NCBI GenBank assembly: GCA_002407865.1
Contig: DHPI01000004.1
Span: forward strand, 8,802 to 18,772
Direction of reading: 5' to 3'
Source of the DNA: Spirochaetia bacterium UBA5368
Lineage (GTDB): Bacteria; Spirochaetota; UBA4802; UBA5368
Length of the DNA stretch: 9,971 nucleotides
Shown: positions 1-7,460 of the stretch, piece by piece
Layout of the letters: each line of letters starts with the position of its first letter
Numbering within the stretch: position 1 is the first letter of the stretch
Notes under the pieces: model-generated
Seen by the model: the letters and a program-made list of their open reading frames with translations, nothing else
Database searches by the model: none
Told to the model about the DNA's origin: nothing
Translations under genes and position numbers: made by a program

Positions 1-202
1 TGCGGCGGGCGAGGGCCGCCGCGATACGGCGCGTGGCGTTCGACGCGCCGTATGCGCCGCTTCGGGCGGGTGTGCGGCCCCCGCAGGATGTGATCGCGGC
101 GGCGGGCTTCCTGATGGAAACGATTATCCGCAAACGAAGGCGCGCCGCGTTCTGGAGTGTTCGAAATCGCGCACAGCGCCGTACGCGGCCCTGTGTGATT
201 AC
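1..202 (+). other. Probable upstream part of the activase gene, with an apparent frame change
   Basis: The activase reading frame (codons starting at position 2) has no stop all the way to the window edge, and the first ATG at 203 has no Shine-Dalgarno sequence. The gene therefore probably starts outside the window. From about 3 to 130 a different frame (codons starting at position 3) looks more like protein: its third bases are nearly all G or C, as in the downstream gene, and it reads as a normal-looking peptide containing AGVRPPQDVIAAAGFLMETI. In the activase frame the same bases give an unlikely mix rich in Cys, Gly and Arg. From about 140 the activase frame looks natural (for example SRTAPYAALCDYMERDNEV). 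This suggests one gene with a one-base loss (or a real frameshift) between about 125 and 150. The large members of this family often carry another domain before the ATPase domain seen here. The domain identity of this stretch is not recognised. Confidence 0.5.
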
Positions 203-3200
203 ATGGAGCGCGATAACGAGGTGCGCATTCATCGCGCGCCTTCCACATGGCGGGATACGGCGCTTGGCATTGACATCGGCTCGACCTCAACTAAATGCGT
301 GCTGGTCGACGCCGCCTCGCACGAGGTGCTGTGCGATATTTACAGAAAGACCGGCGGCGATCCGATGTTCGCGACCGGCGAGATTTTTCAAGCGCTGCGG
401 GATGCCGCCGCGGGCGATATACGCGTCGTCGCGTGCGCGACCACGGGTTCCGGCAGGCGGCTTGTCGGCAAAATCATCGGCGCAGACCTTATTATTAATG
501 AAATAACCGCGCATTTTCACGGCGCGAGGCAGGTCGATCCATCCATCGAGACGGTATTCGAGATCGGCGGGCAGGATTCGAAATACATCCGCGGCGCGAA
601 CGGCGCGGTGGTCGACTGCGCCATGAACTTCGTCTGTGCGGCGGGCACTGGTTCGTTTATCGAGGAGCAGGCCGCCCGGCTCGGGTATGATATTCGTGAC
701 GTCGGCGGCATCGCCGCGGGGAAAATCATTCCACGCGCCTCAGACCGCTGCACGGTCTTTATGGAGCAGGACATCACCATGCTGCTTCGCGAAGGCGCCT
801 CCAGGGAGGAGGCGCTTGCCGCGGTGCATTACGCGATCGCCAAAAATTACCTCACCCGCGTTGTGGGCGCGCGGCCCGTCACCGGTGACAGGATATTCTT
901 TCAGGGCGCAACGGCGCGCAACCGGGCGCTGGTGGCGGCGTTTGAGCTGCTCACGGGCCGCGAGATCGTTGTGTCGCCGCACTGCCACATTATGGGCGCA
1001 TATGGCGCGGCGCTGCTTGCGATTGACCGTCAAAAGCGGCGCGCAAGCGGTTTCCGCGGCGTCGATGTTTTCACAAACAGGCCGCGGCTGGAGTACCGGC
1101 AGTGCGGCGACTGCGCCAATAAATGCACGCTGACCGTTGCCGTATTCGATGGCGGCGCCGAGGAAACGTGGGGCTTTATGTGCGGCAGGGAGGGCGTGGA
1201 TGCGCCCCGCGGAAAGAAATCTGTCAATCACTTCGCCGCCGTTGAATCGATGATGCGGCGATCGATGGAAGACGATGCCGGTGCTTCCGTGAAATCGCCG
1301 GCTATCGGGAAAAAAATCGGCATCCCCGCGGCATTGTCGATGTTCAACTATCTTCCGTTGTGGGAAACATTTTTGTCCCGCCTCGGCTTCGAGGTTGTCG
1401 TATCGGCAAAATCAGACAGGGCCGACAAGTCGCGTGCGATTGAGATATCCCGGGCTGACTTCTGCTTCCCGGTGAAGATGGGACTTGCGCATGCGCACTC
1501 CCTGGCGATGTCTGAAAAGGTGGACGCGGTTTTTTATCCTGCGATAATTTCCGAAAAAAAGCAGCCCAACGGCCTGCCGCGCATATTCTGCCCGTATGTT
1601 ATATCATATCCATCGCTCGCGGGCGCTGCGCTTGCGCTTCCCGCGCCGGTGCTGCGGCCCCCCGTTGATTTCAGGCTGGACGACGAGATCATGGTGAACG
1701 AGCTTGCGCAGTCGTTTGCCGGTTTCGGCCTTGCGCGCCGTGACATCGCATCGGCGCTTCGCGACGGCAGGCGGCGGTTTACGCACTTTATGCGCCGGCG
1801 TTATGAATACGGCCGCGGTATCCTTGAAAAGATCCGGCGTGAGGGCACGGCAGGCATTGTTTTCATCGGCCGCCCCTACAACCTCTACGACAGGGTTATC
1901 AATCTGGGGCTCCCCGAGCATTTCCGCCGCTATGGGGTTGAGACGTTCCCGTACGAATGTCTCATCGATCCCGACGACACGCGTTCCGATGTGTTCCACA
2001 TGTACTGGAATTACGGCGAGAGGATACTCTCGCTTGCCGAGACCATTCGGGGACTTGACGGCGTGTATCCCGTGTACTTTACCAATTTCGGCTGCGGCCC
2101 GGACTCGTTCATTTTAAGCCGATTCGAGAAGACGATGGAGGGAAAGCCGTATCTCATCATCGAGCTCGACGAACATGCGTCGGATACCGGCTATCTCACG
2201 CGCATCGAGGCGTTCATGGACGTTGTTCTTGGCGGAAAGGCGGCGGCCGATGTGCCGCGTTATGCGAAAGATAATTTTTCGAAGCGGTGGTCGAAGAGCG
2301 CGCAAACACTGTGGATTCCCCCGATGCACGAATATTCGGGAAGGCTTACCGCCGCGGGCTTTCGCGCATGGGGATTCCACGCGGAGGCGCTTTCCGTCGA
2401 GGATGCCGACGCCTTCGAGCTCGGACGCCGCGGCGTGCGTGGAAGCGAATGCCTGCCGGCAAGCAGCACGATCGGAATATTTTTAAAGACGATGAAACAA
2501 ATCGGCGCGCGTCCGGCAGAGCACGCCCTCTTTATGCCGACAGCCGAGGGGCCGTGCAGGTTTGGCCAGTATGCCGTGCTGCACCGCAGCATTCTCGACG
2601 CGAACGGATATCATGAAACGGAAATCTTCTCTCCGTCATCGGTCAACTCGTACATGGGTATGCCCGAGAGTCTGAGAATGTACCTGTGGGATATTCTCAT
2701 CGCTGGTGATCTTCTGATGAAATGTGCGTGCAAAACGCGTCCGTACGAGATTCACCGCGGCGATACCGACGCGGCGCTGGAGGCGGAGCTGTCGCGCCTG
2801 GAGCGTATTGCAGAAAAAAAAGGCGACCTTATGAATGAAACGGTGAGATCCCTTTCGCGTATTGCCGCGGTGCCGATGCATGAGGGAAAAAAGCCGCTCG
2901 TGGGTGTCGTCGGGGAGATTTACGTGCGGTGCAGCCCCTTTTGCAACAACGGGCTTATACGACGCGTCGAGGATTTCGGCGGCGAGGCGTGGCTTTCGCC
3001 GATTTCGGAATGGATACTCTATACCTCGTGGATGGAGCGCTATTTCGCGCATCGTCACCGCTGGGGATTTTTCAGGCGGACTATTGCCGGAATCAAGACG
3101 GGGTATCTCTTCAGGCGGTATGCGCGATTCGAAAAGGCCGTCGCGCCGCTCATGGCGGGCTACGTGGAGCCGGCAATGGAGCATGTTCTCGAAATCGGGG

Positions 3201-3481
3201 CGCGGTATCTTCCGCTGGATTTCGAGGGGGAGGCGATTATCACGCTCGGGAGGGCCGCCGCGTTTATCGAGGGCGGCGCGGCGCTCGTCGTCAACTGCGC
3301 GCCGTTCGGTTGTATGCCGGGTAACGTCACCGCCGCGATGTTCCATCGCATCCAGGAGGCGTACGGCGTCCCCGTGCTTACGTTGTTCTATGACGGTGAA
3401 AGCGATATCAACCGCATGGTCGGCGTCTATCTGCGGAATCTCGGCGTGTCATCTCCCGCCGACGGTGCCGTGGTGCGATAA
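203..3481 (+). CDS. Large acyl-CoA dehydratase activase-type protein (BcrAD/BadFG ATPase plus DUF2229-type region), 5' end uncertain
   Basis: This is an ATP-dependent activator-like protein of the family of 2-hydroxyglutaryl-CoA dehydratase component A (HgdC), which passes an electron to a dehydratase using ATP and a [4Fe-4S] cluster. Numbering from ATG 203 (1092 aa), residues 21-275 form an ASKHA ATPase. They include the phosphate-binding motif GIDIGSTSTK (22-31), a second motif EIGGQDSKY (120-128), VCAAGTG (144-150) and DRCTVFMEQD (181-190). Cys145 and Cys183 match the two cluster ligands of HgdC. A Cys group follows (C301, C304, C308, C327). Residues about 372-600 resemble DUF2229, with GRPYN at 556-560. 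The C-terminal half has ECLPA (749-753), GPCRFGQY (783-790), a CSPFCNNG stretch (910-917) and NCAPFGCMPGN (1031-1041), typical of the long COG3580/COG3581-type fusions. Those fusions are often near 1400 aa, so about 300 residues may lie upstream. No dehydratase subunits are visible nearby, so the substrate is unknown. ATG 203 lacks an SD and is probably internal. Confidence 0.88.
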   Translation: MERDNEVRIHRAPSTWRDTALGIDIGSTSTKCVLVDAASHEVLCDIYRKTGGDPMFATGEIFQALRDAAAGDIRVVACATTGSGRRLVGKIIGADLIINEITAHFHGARQVDPSIETVFEIGGQDSKYIRGANGAVVDCAMNFVCAAGTGSFIEEQAARLGYDIRDVGGIAAGKIIPRASDRCTVFMEQDITMLLREGASREEALAAVHYAIAKNYLTRVVGARPVTGDRIFFQGATARNRALVAAFELLTGREIVVSPHCHIMGAYGAALLAIDRQKRRASGFRGVDVFTNRPRLEYRQCGDCANKCTLTVAVFDGGAEETWGFMCGREGVDAPRGKKSVNHFAAVESMMRRSMEDDAGASVKSPAIGKKIGIPAALSMFNYLPLWETFLSRLGFEVVVSAKSDRADKSRAIEISRADFCFPVKMGLAHAHSLAMSEKVDAVFYPAIISEKKQPNGLPRIFCPYVISYPSLAGAALALPAPVLRPPVDFRLDDEIMVNELAQSFAGFGLARRDIASALRDGRRRFTHFMRRRYEYGRGILEKIRREGTAGIVFIGRPYNLYDRVINLGLPEHFRRYGVETFPYECLIDPDDTRSDVFHMYWNYGERILSLAETIRGLDGVYPVYFTNFGCGPDSFILSRFEKTMEGKPYLIIELDEHASDTGYLTRIEAFMDVVLGGKAAADVPRYAKDNFSKRWSKSAQTLWIPPMHEYSGRLTAAGFRAWGFHAEALSVEDADAFELGRRGVRGSECLPASSTIGIFLKTMKQIGARPAEHALFMPTAEGPCRFGQYAVLHRSILDANGYHETEIFSPSSVNSYMGMPESLRMYLWDILIAGDLLMKCACKTRPYEIHRGDTDAALEAELSRLERIAEKKGDLMNETVRSLSRIAAVPMHEGKKPLVGVVGEIYVRCSPFCNNGLIRRVEDFGGEAWLSPISEWILYTSWMERYFAHRHRWGFFRRTIAGIKTGYLFRRYARFEKAVAPLMAGYVEPAMEHVLEIGARYLPLDFEGEAIITLGRAAAFIEGGAALVVNCAPFGCMPGNVTAAMFHRIQEAYGVPVLTLFYDGESDINRMVGVYLRNLGVSSPADGAVVR

Positions 3482-3487
3482 ATTCAA

Positions 3488-3515
3488 TTGACAATTTTCA
3501 TGGATAGCATATGAG
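3488..3515 (+). promoter_or_regulatory. Candidate sigma70 promoter for apt
   Basis: A perfect -35 box TTGACA lies at 3488-3493, 6 bp after the activase stop codon. It is followed after 16 bp by TATGAG at 3510-3515, a 4-of-6 match to TATAAT. Transcription would begin near 3522, which places the 28-bp palindrome at 3540-3567 inside the apt leader. The surrounding bases are AT-rich compared with the flanking genes. The -10 box is only moderate, so this is a prediction. Confidence 0.45.
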
Positions 3516-3539
3516 TGCGTGATGATCGAAGGCGCTGGA

Positions 3540-3567
3540 GACGGCGCGGAAGCGCTTCCGCGCCGTC
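3540..3567. repeat. Perfect 28-bp palindrome between the activase gene and apt
   Basis: The left arm GACGGCGCGGAAGC (3540-3553) is followed at once by its exact reverse complement GCTTCCGCGCCGTC (3554-3567). In RNA this would fold into a very stable hairpin of about 12 bp with a GCGC tetraloop. It could end activase transcription, but what follows (GATCTGTTTGCG) has only three T in a row, which is poor for an intrinsic terminator. If the promoter at 3488 is real, it is instead a hairpin in the apt leader, 46 bp before the start codon. A dimeric protein-binding site is also possible. Confidence 0.75.
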
Positions 3568-3613
3568 GATCTGTTTGCGTGGAAGCCCTTTATTAACCGC
3601 GGGAGAATTGCTC

Positions 3614-4141
3614 ATGTCTATCAAATCTAAAATCCGCACGATACCAGATTTTCCAAAGAAAGGAATCATGTTCCGCGACATTACCACATTACTGAAGGAC
3701 GCCGAGGGCATCAGGGAAGTTGCGGACGCCTTTGTCGAGCGTTACAGAAACACTCCCATCGATCTGGTTGTCGGCCTCGAGGCGCGCGGCTTTATTCTCG
3801 GCGGCATCGTCGCGCATCAGCTTGGCAAGGGGTTTGTGCCGGTGCGCAAGGCGGGAAAGCTGCCGTATAAAACAGAGCGGCACGAATACGAGCTTGAATA
3901 CGGCACCGATGCAATCGAAGTTCACGTCGACGCGATTCACCGCGGCGACAAAATATTGCTGGTCGACGATCTTGTCGCGACGGGCGGCACCGCGCTCGCG
4001 GCGGCGAAGCTTGTCGAGAAGCTCGGCGGGCAGATTGTAGAAATGGCGTTCATCGTCGACCTTCCCGATGTGGGAGGCAGAAAAAAGATCGAAGCGGCGG
4101 GATACCGCGTGTTTGCGCTCTGTGAGTTCGAGGGCGATTGA
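3614..4141 (+). CDS. apt: Adenine phosphoribosyltransferase
   Basis: This cytoplasmic purine-salvage enzyme converts adenine plus PRPP to AMP and pyrophosphate. The protein is 175 aa, the usual length for Apt. It opens with the typical [18 protein letters not shown] (residues about 7-24), has the [11 protein letters not shown] motif in the middle, a KAGKLPYKT stretch, and the PRPP-binding loop [14 protein letters not shown] that defines type I phosphoribosyltransferases. The frame stays open upstream to 3515, but ATG 3614 is chosen because GGGAG at 3601-3605 sits 8 bp before it and because the family's N-terminus begins here. An unrecognised gene follows after 15 bp and is probably co-transcribed. 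A purine permease gene of the same pathway lies 1.3 kb downstream on the other strand. Confidence 0.97.
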   Translation: MSIKSKIRTIPDFPKKGIMFRDITTLLKDAEGIREVADAFVERYRNTPIDLVVGLEARGFILGGIVAHQLGKGFVPVRKAGKLPYKTERHEYELEYGTDAIEVHVDAIHRGDKILLVDDLVATGGTALAAAKLVEKLGGQIVEMAFIVDLPDVGGRKKIEAAGYRVFALCEFEGD

Positions 4142-4156
4142 AGCGCGGGCACCGTT

Positions 4157-4867
4157 ATGGAATTGACGAAAGAATTGAACGGTAAAATCGAGCGCTGTAA
4201 AAAGTTGTTCGGCATTGATATCCCGGTCAGCGTACGGCGCGCCGCGATGGGCGGCGATGTGGAATATTTCCCCGACGAGGGGAGGGCGGTGCTTGTGTTA
4301 GGCGAAGGGCCCGAGGGGTCGCTCGCGGACAGTTTTGCGCGGATCAGGCTTGGCCTTGACGGACATCCGCTTCTTGCGACCATGCGGTTTCAGCCGGGGT
4401 ACACGCCCCCGGAGGCCACCCTTATTCAGCATTTCACTACGATTACAAAGCCGGTGATGATTGCGTGGATATTCCTCACGATGAAGCGGCACCTGGGCGC
4501 TGATGAGTTCGCCCTGGAAGTCGGCGATATGAAAAAGCTGCTGCGCCTGATGGAGCGCAGGCTCGATCAGGCGGGCGAAAGCGTCTCCGGCGTCGACCGC
4601 ATGTATACGCTTCTGCCGGTCCGCGTAGTGCTGTACGCGGTCGGCGAATCGGGCGATGACGCGTTTGCAATGCCCGAGCGCATTCACGACGCCGAGAAGG
4701 CGACAATGCTTCACTATATCGATGTGATAAAAAAATACATTGCGATAGAGCCGGGAGCGGAGGCGCTGATACACATGGCGAACGAGCTCGGCATCCGCTA
4801 TTCGGTCAGCGTTGTTAACGCGCCCCGGCCTTACTTCGACGTGCGCGAGTCTGATTACGTGCAGTAG
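4157..4867 (+). CDS. Unrecognised 236-aa protein behind apt
   Basis: I do not recognise this family. The coding frame is convincing: its third positions are rich in G and C, and it starts 15 bp after the apt stop, so the two genes are probably one transcript. The start ATG 4157 has no clear SD sequence, which fits translation coupled to apt. The protein has no signal peptide and looks soluble. A short hydrophobic stretch at about 99-109 (PVMIAWIFLTM) is too short for a sure membrane span. A basic, probably helical region follows (about 110-140), and the C-terminal half is mixed helix and strand. There is only one Cys (residue 14). I see no HExxH, Walker or Rossmann-type motif. A role linked to purine salvage would rest on position alone. 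Confidence 0.85.
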   Translation: MELTKELNGKIERCKKLFGIDIPVSVRRAAMGGDVEYFPDEGRAVLVLGEGPEGSLADSFARIRLGLDGHPLLATMRFQPGYTPPEATLIQHFTTITKPVMIAWIFLTMKRHLGADEFALEVGDMKKLLRLMERRLDQAGESVSGVDRMYTLLPVRVVLYAVGESGDDAFAMPERIHDAEKATMLHYIDVIKKYIAIEPGAEALIHMANELGIRYSVSVVNAPRPYFDVRESDYVQ

Positions 4868-4903
4868 GCGCGTATTGCTACTGTTGATAGATGTGCAATG
4901 CGC

Positions 4904-5356
4904 TCAACTGCCCACGTATTGAACAACCGCCAGGGTCACCATAGCCCTTGAAACCAGGGTTTCTTCATCCGCGCCATTAATATAAACCGATATTTCCACC
5001 CTCGATATCGATTTCCCGGGTTTGATAACGCGCCCCTCGCATCGCAGCGATTCCCCGCGGGCAGCCCTGAGGAAGTGTATGGTGTATTCGACGGTGAGCA
5101 CGTTGCATCCCTCCTTAACGAGCGTGCCCGCCGTTGCGCCCGCCGTCTGGTCTGCCATCGTGGAGATGACGCCCGCATGAATAAAACCGTTCTGCTGGCG
5201 GTGCCGGTCGGTCACGGCCAGCGAGGTGACGCAGTATCCGGCGTCGACCGTTTCGAGTCTTATGCCGAGATCGACGATAAACGGTGTGCGCTCAAAAACG
5301 TTCCTGACAAGGCGTGCGTAATCGGGACTCTGAGGTTCAAATTTTGTTGTCGTCAT
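4904..5356 (-). CDS. PaaI-type hotdog-fold thioesterase
   Basis: This is a probable cytoplasmic acyl-CoA thioesterase of the PaaI/YbgC-like hotdog superfamily. The 150-aa length is typical. The signature is QQNGFIHAGVISTMADQTAG at 54-73: the His60-Ala-Gly segment replaces the more common HGG, and Asp69 lies in the central helix at the usual position of the acidic catalytic residue. The following strands (VLTVEYTIHFLR at 86-97, then RCEGRVIKPGKSISRVEISVY) fit the five-stranded hotdog sheet. The real substrate cannot be read from sequence. The start ATG is preceded by AGGAG about 12 bp upstream, a rather long spacing. The gene is last in the minus-strand series, 52 bp behind the purine permease, and converges on the 236-aa gene with a 36-bp gap. 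Confidence 0.9.
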   Translation of the reverse strand: MTTTKFEPQSPDYARLVRNVFERTPFIVDLGIRLETVDAGYCVTSLAVTDRHRQQNGFIHAGVISTMADQTAGATAGTLVKEGCNVLTVEYTIHFLRAARGESLRCEGRVIKPGKSISRVEISVYINGADEETLVSRAMVTLAVVQYVGS

Positions 5357-5408
5357 GCCGCGTCGCTGCTCCTATAACGTGAAATAGAACTGATCATTTT
5401 TTTGAACA

Positions 5409-6746
5409 TTATGACGCCAGGAATGCGTACCTGAGCACGAATATCACACCGAGCGCATACATGAGGGGATGCACATCACGCCATCTGCCCGAGAGCAGCT
5501 TCAGCACGGGATACGATATAAAGCCGAACGCCAGCCCGTCCGCAATCGAGTATGTGAGCGGCATGCCGATTATCGTGAGAAAGGCCGGCAGCGATTCGGT
5601 GATGTCGCTGAAATCGATGCGTGTCACGTTGCGCAAAAGCATCGAGCCGACGAAAATCAGGGCCGGGGCGATCACCGGGTAGAGCGCCATCGACGATCCG
5701 GCGGGAACATATCCGCCCCCCAGCATCTTCGCCAGCGGCTCGAAAAAGAGCGCCAGCAGAAACATGAGACCGGCGACGATTGCCGTGAGGCCTGTTCTGC
5801 CGCCCTCCTGCACGCCGGCCGAGCTTTCAATAAAGGTAACGATGGTCGACGTGCCGAGCGCCGCGCCGAATACCGACGCCGATGCGTCGGTGATGAGGAT
5901 TTGCTTCAGCCGTGGTATGCTGCCGTCCTCTTTCATAAGGCCGGCCTGCTGGGTGACGCCCACCACGGTGCCCACCGTGTCGAAGAGGTCCATAAAGAGG
6001 AACACGAGAATGAGCGGAAGGTACTGCGGTGACAGAGCCTCGAACACGCGCATCTTGCAGAGTGTTGGCAGTATCGACGGCGGTGAGCTGACCACGCCCT
6101 GAAAGTGCACTATCCCGAAGGGAAGCGCGATCGCCGTCGTTGCCAGCATCCCGATGAGCATCGCCCCGCGCACCCTGAGCTGTGTCAGCGCCGCGATGAT
6201 AAAAAGCCCGATTACCGGCAGCAGCACGTGCAGCGACTTCACGTTGCCGAGTTTGACGATTCCCCCCGCGGACTTTTCGATTATGCCGCCGTAGACCAGC
6301 CCGATGAACGCGATAAAAATGCCGATTCCCACGGCGATGCCCGATTTAAACGACGGTGGTATCGCGTTGATGATCTGCTCGCGGATGTTGAAAAACGTGA
6401 GCAGCAGAAAGAGCACGCCCGAAATGAAAATGATGCCGAGCGCGATGTCCCACGGCACGCCCATTGCGATAATGACGACGAAGGAAAAGAAGAAATTCTC
6501 ACCCATGGCGGGTGCGAGGGCGATCGGGTAATTTGCGTACAGGCCCATCATGATGCTTGCGGCCGCGGACGATATGCAGGTCGCGGCAAGCACCGCGCCG
6601 AAGTCCATGCCGCCCGCCGAGAGTATCGCCGGCTGCACGAATATAATGTAGGCCATGGTAATGAAGGTAGTGAGCCCCGCGAGGATTTCCGTGCGCAGCG
6701 ATGATCCCCGTTCCTGTATCTTAAAAAACCTGTCCAGCGCATTCAT
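5409..6746 (-). CDS. NCS2-family purine permease (AzgA/PbuG-like)
   Basis: This inner-membrane transporter probably imports adenine, guanine or hypoxanthine by proton symport. The 445-aa length and about 12-14 hydrophobic segments fit the AzgA branch of NCS2. Signatures in order are ILAGLTTFITMAYIIFVQP at 21-39 (the classic opening of this branch), ALAPAMGENFFF at 76-87, FMDLFDTVGT at 251-260, and GTSTIVTFIESSAGVQEGG at 298-316, followed by RTGLTAI. The second motif departs from the common GLAPGMGLNAYF, with Ala for Gly and a Glu in the substrate-binding region, so specificity may differ from characterised members. An SD CCAGGAG lies 7 bp before the ATG. The gene lies 74 bp behind the TetR-family gene and 52 bp before the thioesterase. 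With apt close by it forms a plausible uptake-and-salvage pair. Confidence 0.95.
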   Translation of the reverse strand: MNALDRFFKIQERGSSLRTEILAGLTTFITMAYIIFVQPAILSAGGMDFGAVLAATCISSAAASIMMGLYANYPIALAPAMGENFFFSFVVIIAMGVPWDIALGIIFISGVLFLLLTFFNIREQIINAIPPSFKSGIAVGIGIFIAFIGLVYGGIIEKSAGGIVKLGNVKSLHVLLPVIGLFIIAALTQLRVRGAMLIGMLATTAIALPFGIVHFQGVVSSPPSILPTLCKMRVFEALSPQYLPLILVFLFMDLFDTVGTVVGVTQQAGLMKEDGSIPRLKQILITDASASVFGAALGTSTIVTFIESSAGVQEGGRTGLTAIVAGLMFLLALFFEPLAKMLGGGYVPAGSSMALYPVIAPALIFVGSMLLRNVTRIDFSDITESLPAFLTIIGMPLTYSIADGLAFGFISYPVLKLLSGRWRDVHPLMYALGVIFVLRYAFLAS

Positions 6747-6820
6747 GGTGACGCTCCTGGTGGTGTATGGTGTGCGTCCGGTTTTCGCCCGACGCCGGCT
6801 GCGGCTGCAATCCGCGCTGG

Positions 6821-7426
6821 TTACGCATGGGAATACGTCCGCGCGGCGATCCCGAAAAGCGTATATTCTATAATGTCGTCAAGCGGCGTGGTGATGTCGC
6901 CGATGTCCCCGTACACGAGCCATTGCAGAAGGATCTGTTTCACGCTGCCAAGTATCATGTACGATATGATGTCGGCATTGAACGCGTGGATAGTGCCGCC
7001 CTCCATCCCCTCGAGCAGCAGCCGCTTTATCGCCGCGAGAATTACCGTGAAAAAATCCGATACGCTCCTGTCGAATGCGTCATCGTGTCCCAGAGGCGCG
7101 GTAATAAGCAGCAGCGTGAGGTCCCGGTTCTGCTCGATTGCCGCGGTAAGCGGCACCGTCATATCCCTGATTTGCGCGGACAGCGGTTGTTCCCCCGATG
7201 CGCGTGTAATATTGATGCCGAGTATCACGTCTAACAATATGGCCGAGTAGCGGTCTACCAGCTCCTGAAAGATAACCATTCGGGAGGGGAAGTGCGCGTA
7301 GAATGTGCTACGTGCGATACGCGATTCCTCGATGATATCGCTGACGGTCGTGTTATGGAAGCCCTTGCGGACGAACAGGTTTTTTGAACATTCGATGATA
7401 TGCTCGCGGCGCTCGTGTTTATTCAT
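6821..7426 (-). CDS. TetR/AcrR-family transcriptional regulator
   Basis: This is a DNA-binding repressor-type protein of 201 aa, normal for the TetR family. The N-terminal helix-turn-helix domain is clear: IIECSKNLFVRKGFHNTTV at 10-28, then SDIIEESRIARSTFYAHFPSR at about 29-49, including the conserved TFYAHF recognition-helix end. The remaining 150 residues are helical and presumably bind a ligand, as is usual and variable in the family. A longer reading to a TTG at 7501 is possible but would overlap the PEBP-family gene, and it adds 25 residues without TetR character. ATG 7426 places the domain at the normal distance from the N-terminus, though the SD before it is weak. The gene lies 34 bp behind the PEBP gene and 74 bp ahead of the purine permease. 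Its target could be its own operon. Confidence 0.93.
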   Translation of the reverse strand: MNKHERREHIIECSKNLFVRKGFHNTTVSDIIEESRIARSTFYAHFPSRMVIFQELVDRYSAILLDVILGINITRASGEQPLSAQIRDMTVPLTAAIEQNRDLTLLLITAPLGHDDAFDRSVSDFFTVILAAIKRLLLEGMEGGTIHAFNADIISYMILGSVKQILLQWLVYGDIGDITTPLDDIIEYTLFGIAARTYSHA

Positions 7427-7460
7427 TAGAAGATGCTCGGATACGGGAATTGTCGGCCTA

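Noticed and set aside
2636..3346. A 236-codon minus-strand frame inside the activase gene
   Set aside because: It is a shadow of the GC-rich coding strand; the plus-strand protein here carries conserved family motifs.
4862..4899. CAGTAG...CTACTG and ATTGC...GCAAT repeats in the convergent gap as a two-way terminator
   Set aside because: The stems are only 5-6 bp, are mutually exclusive, and have no T-run.
5469..6704. Long plus-strand frames across the permease gene
   Set aside because: They are rich in Arg, His and Asp with no recognisable domain, and lie antisense to a clear membrane transporter.
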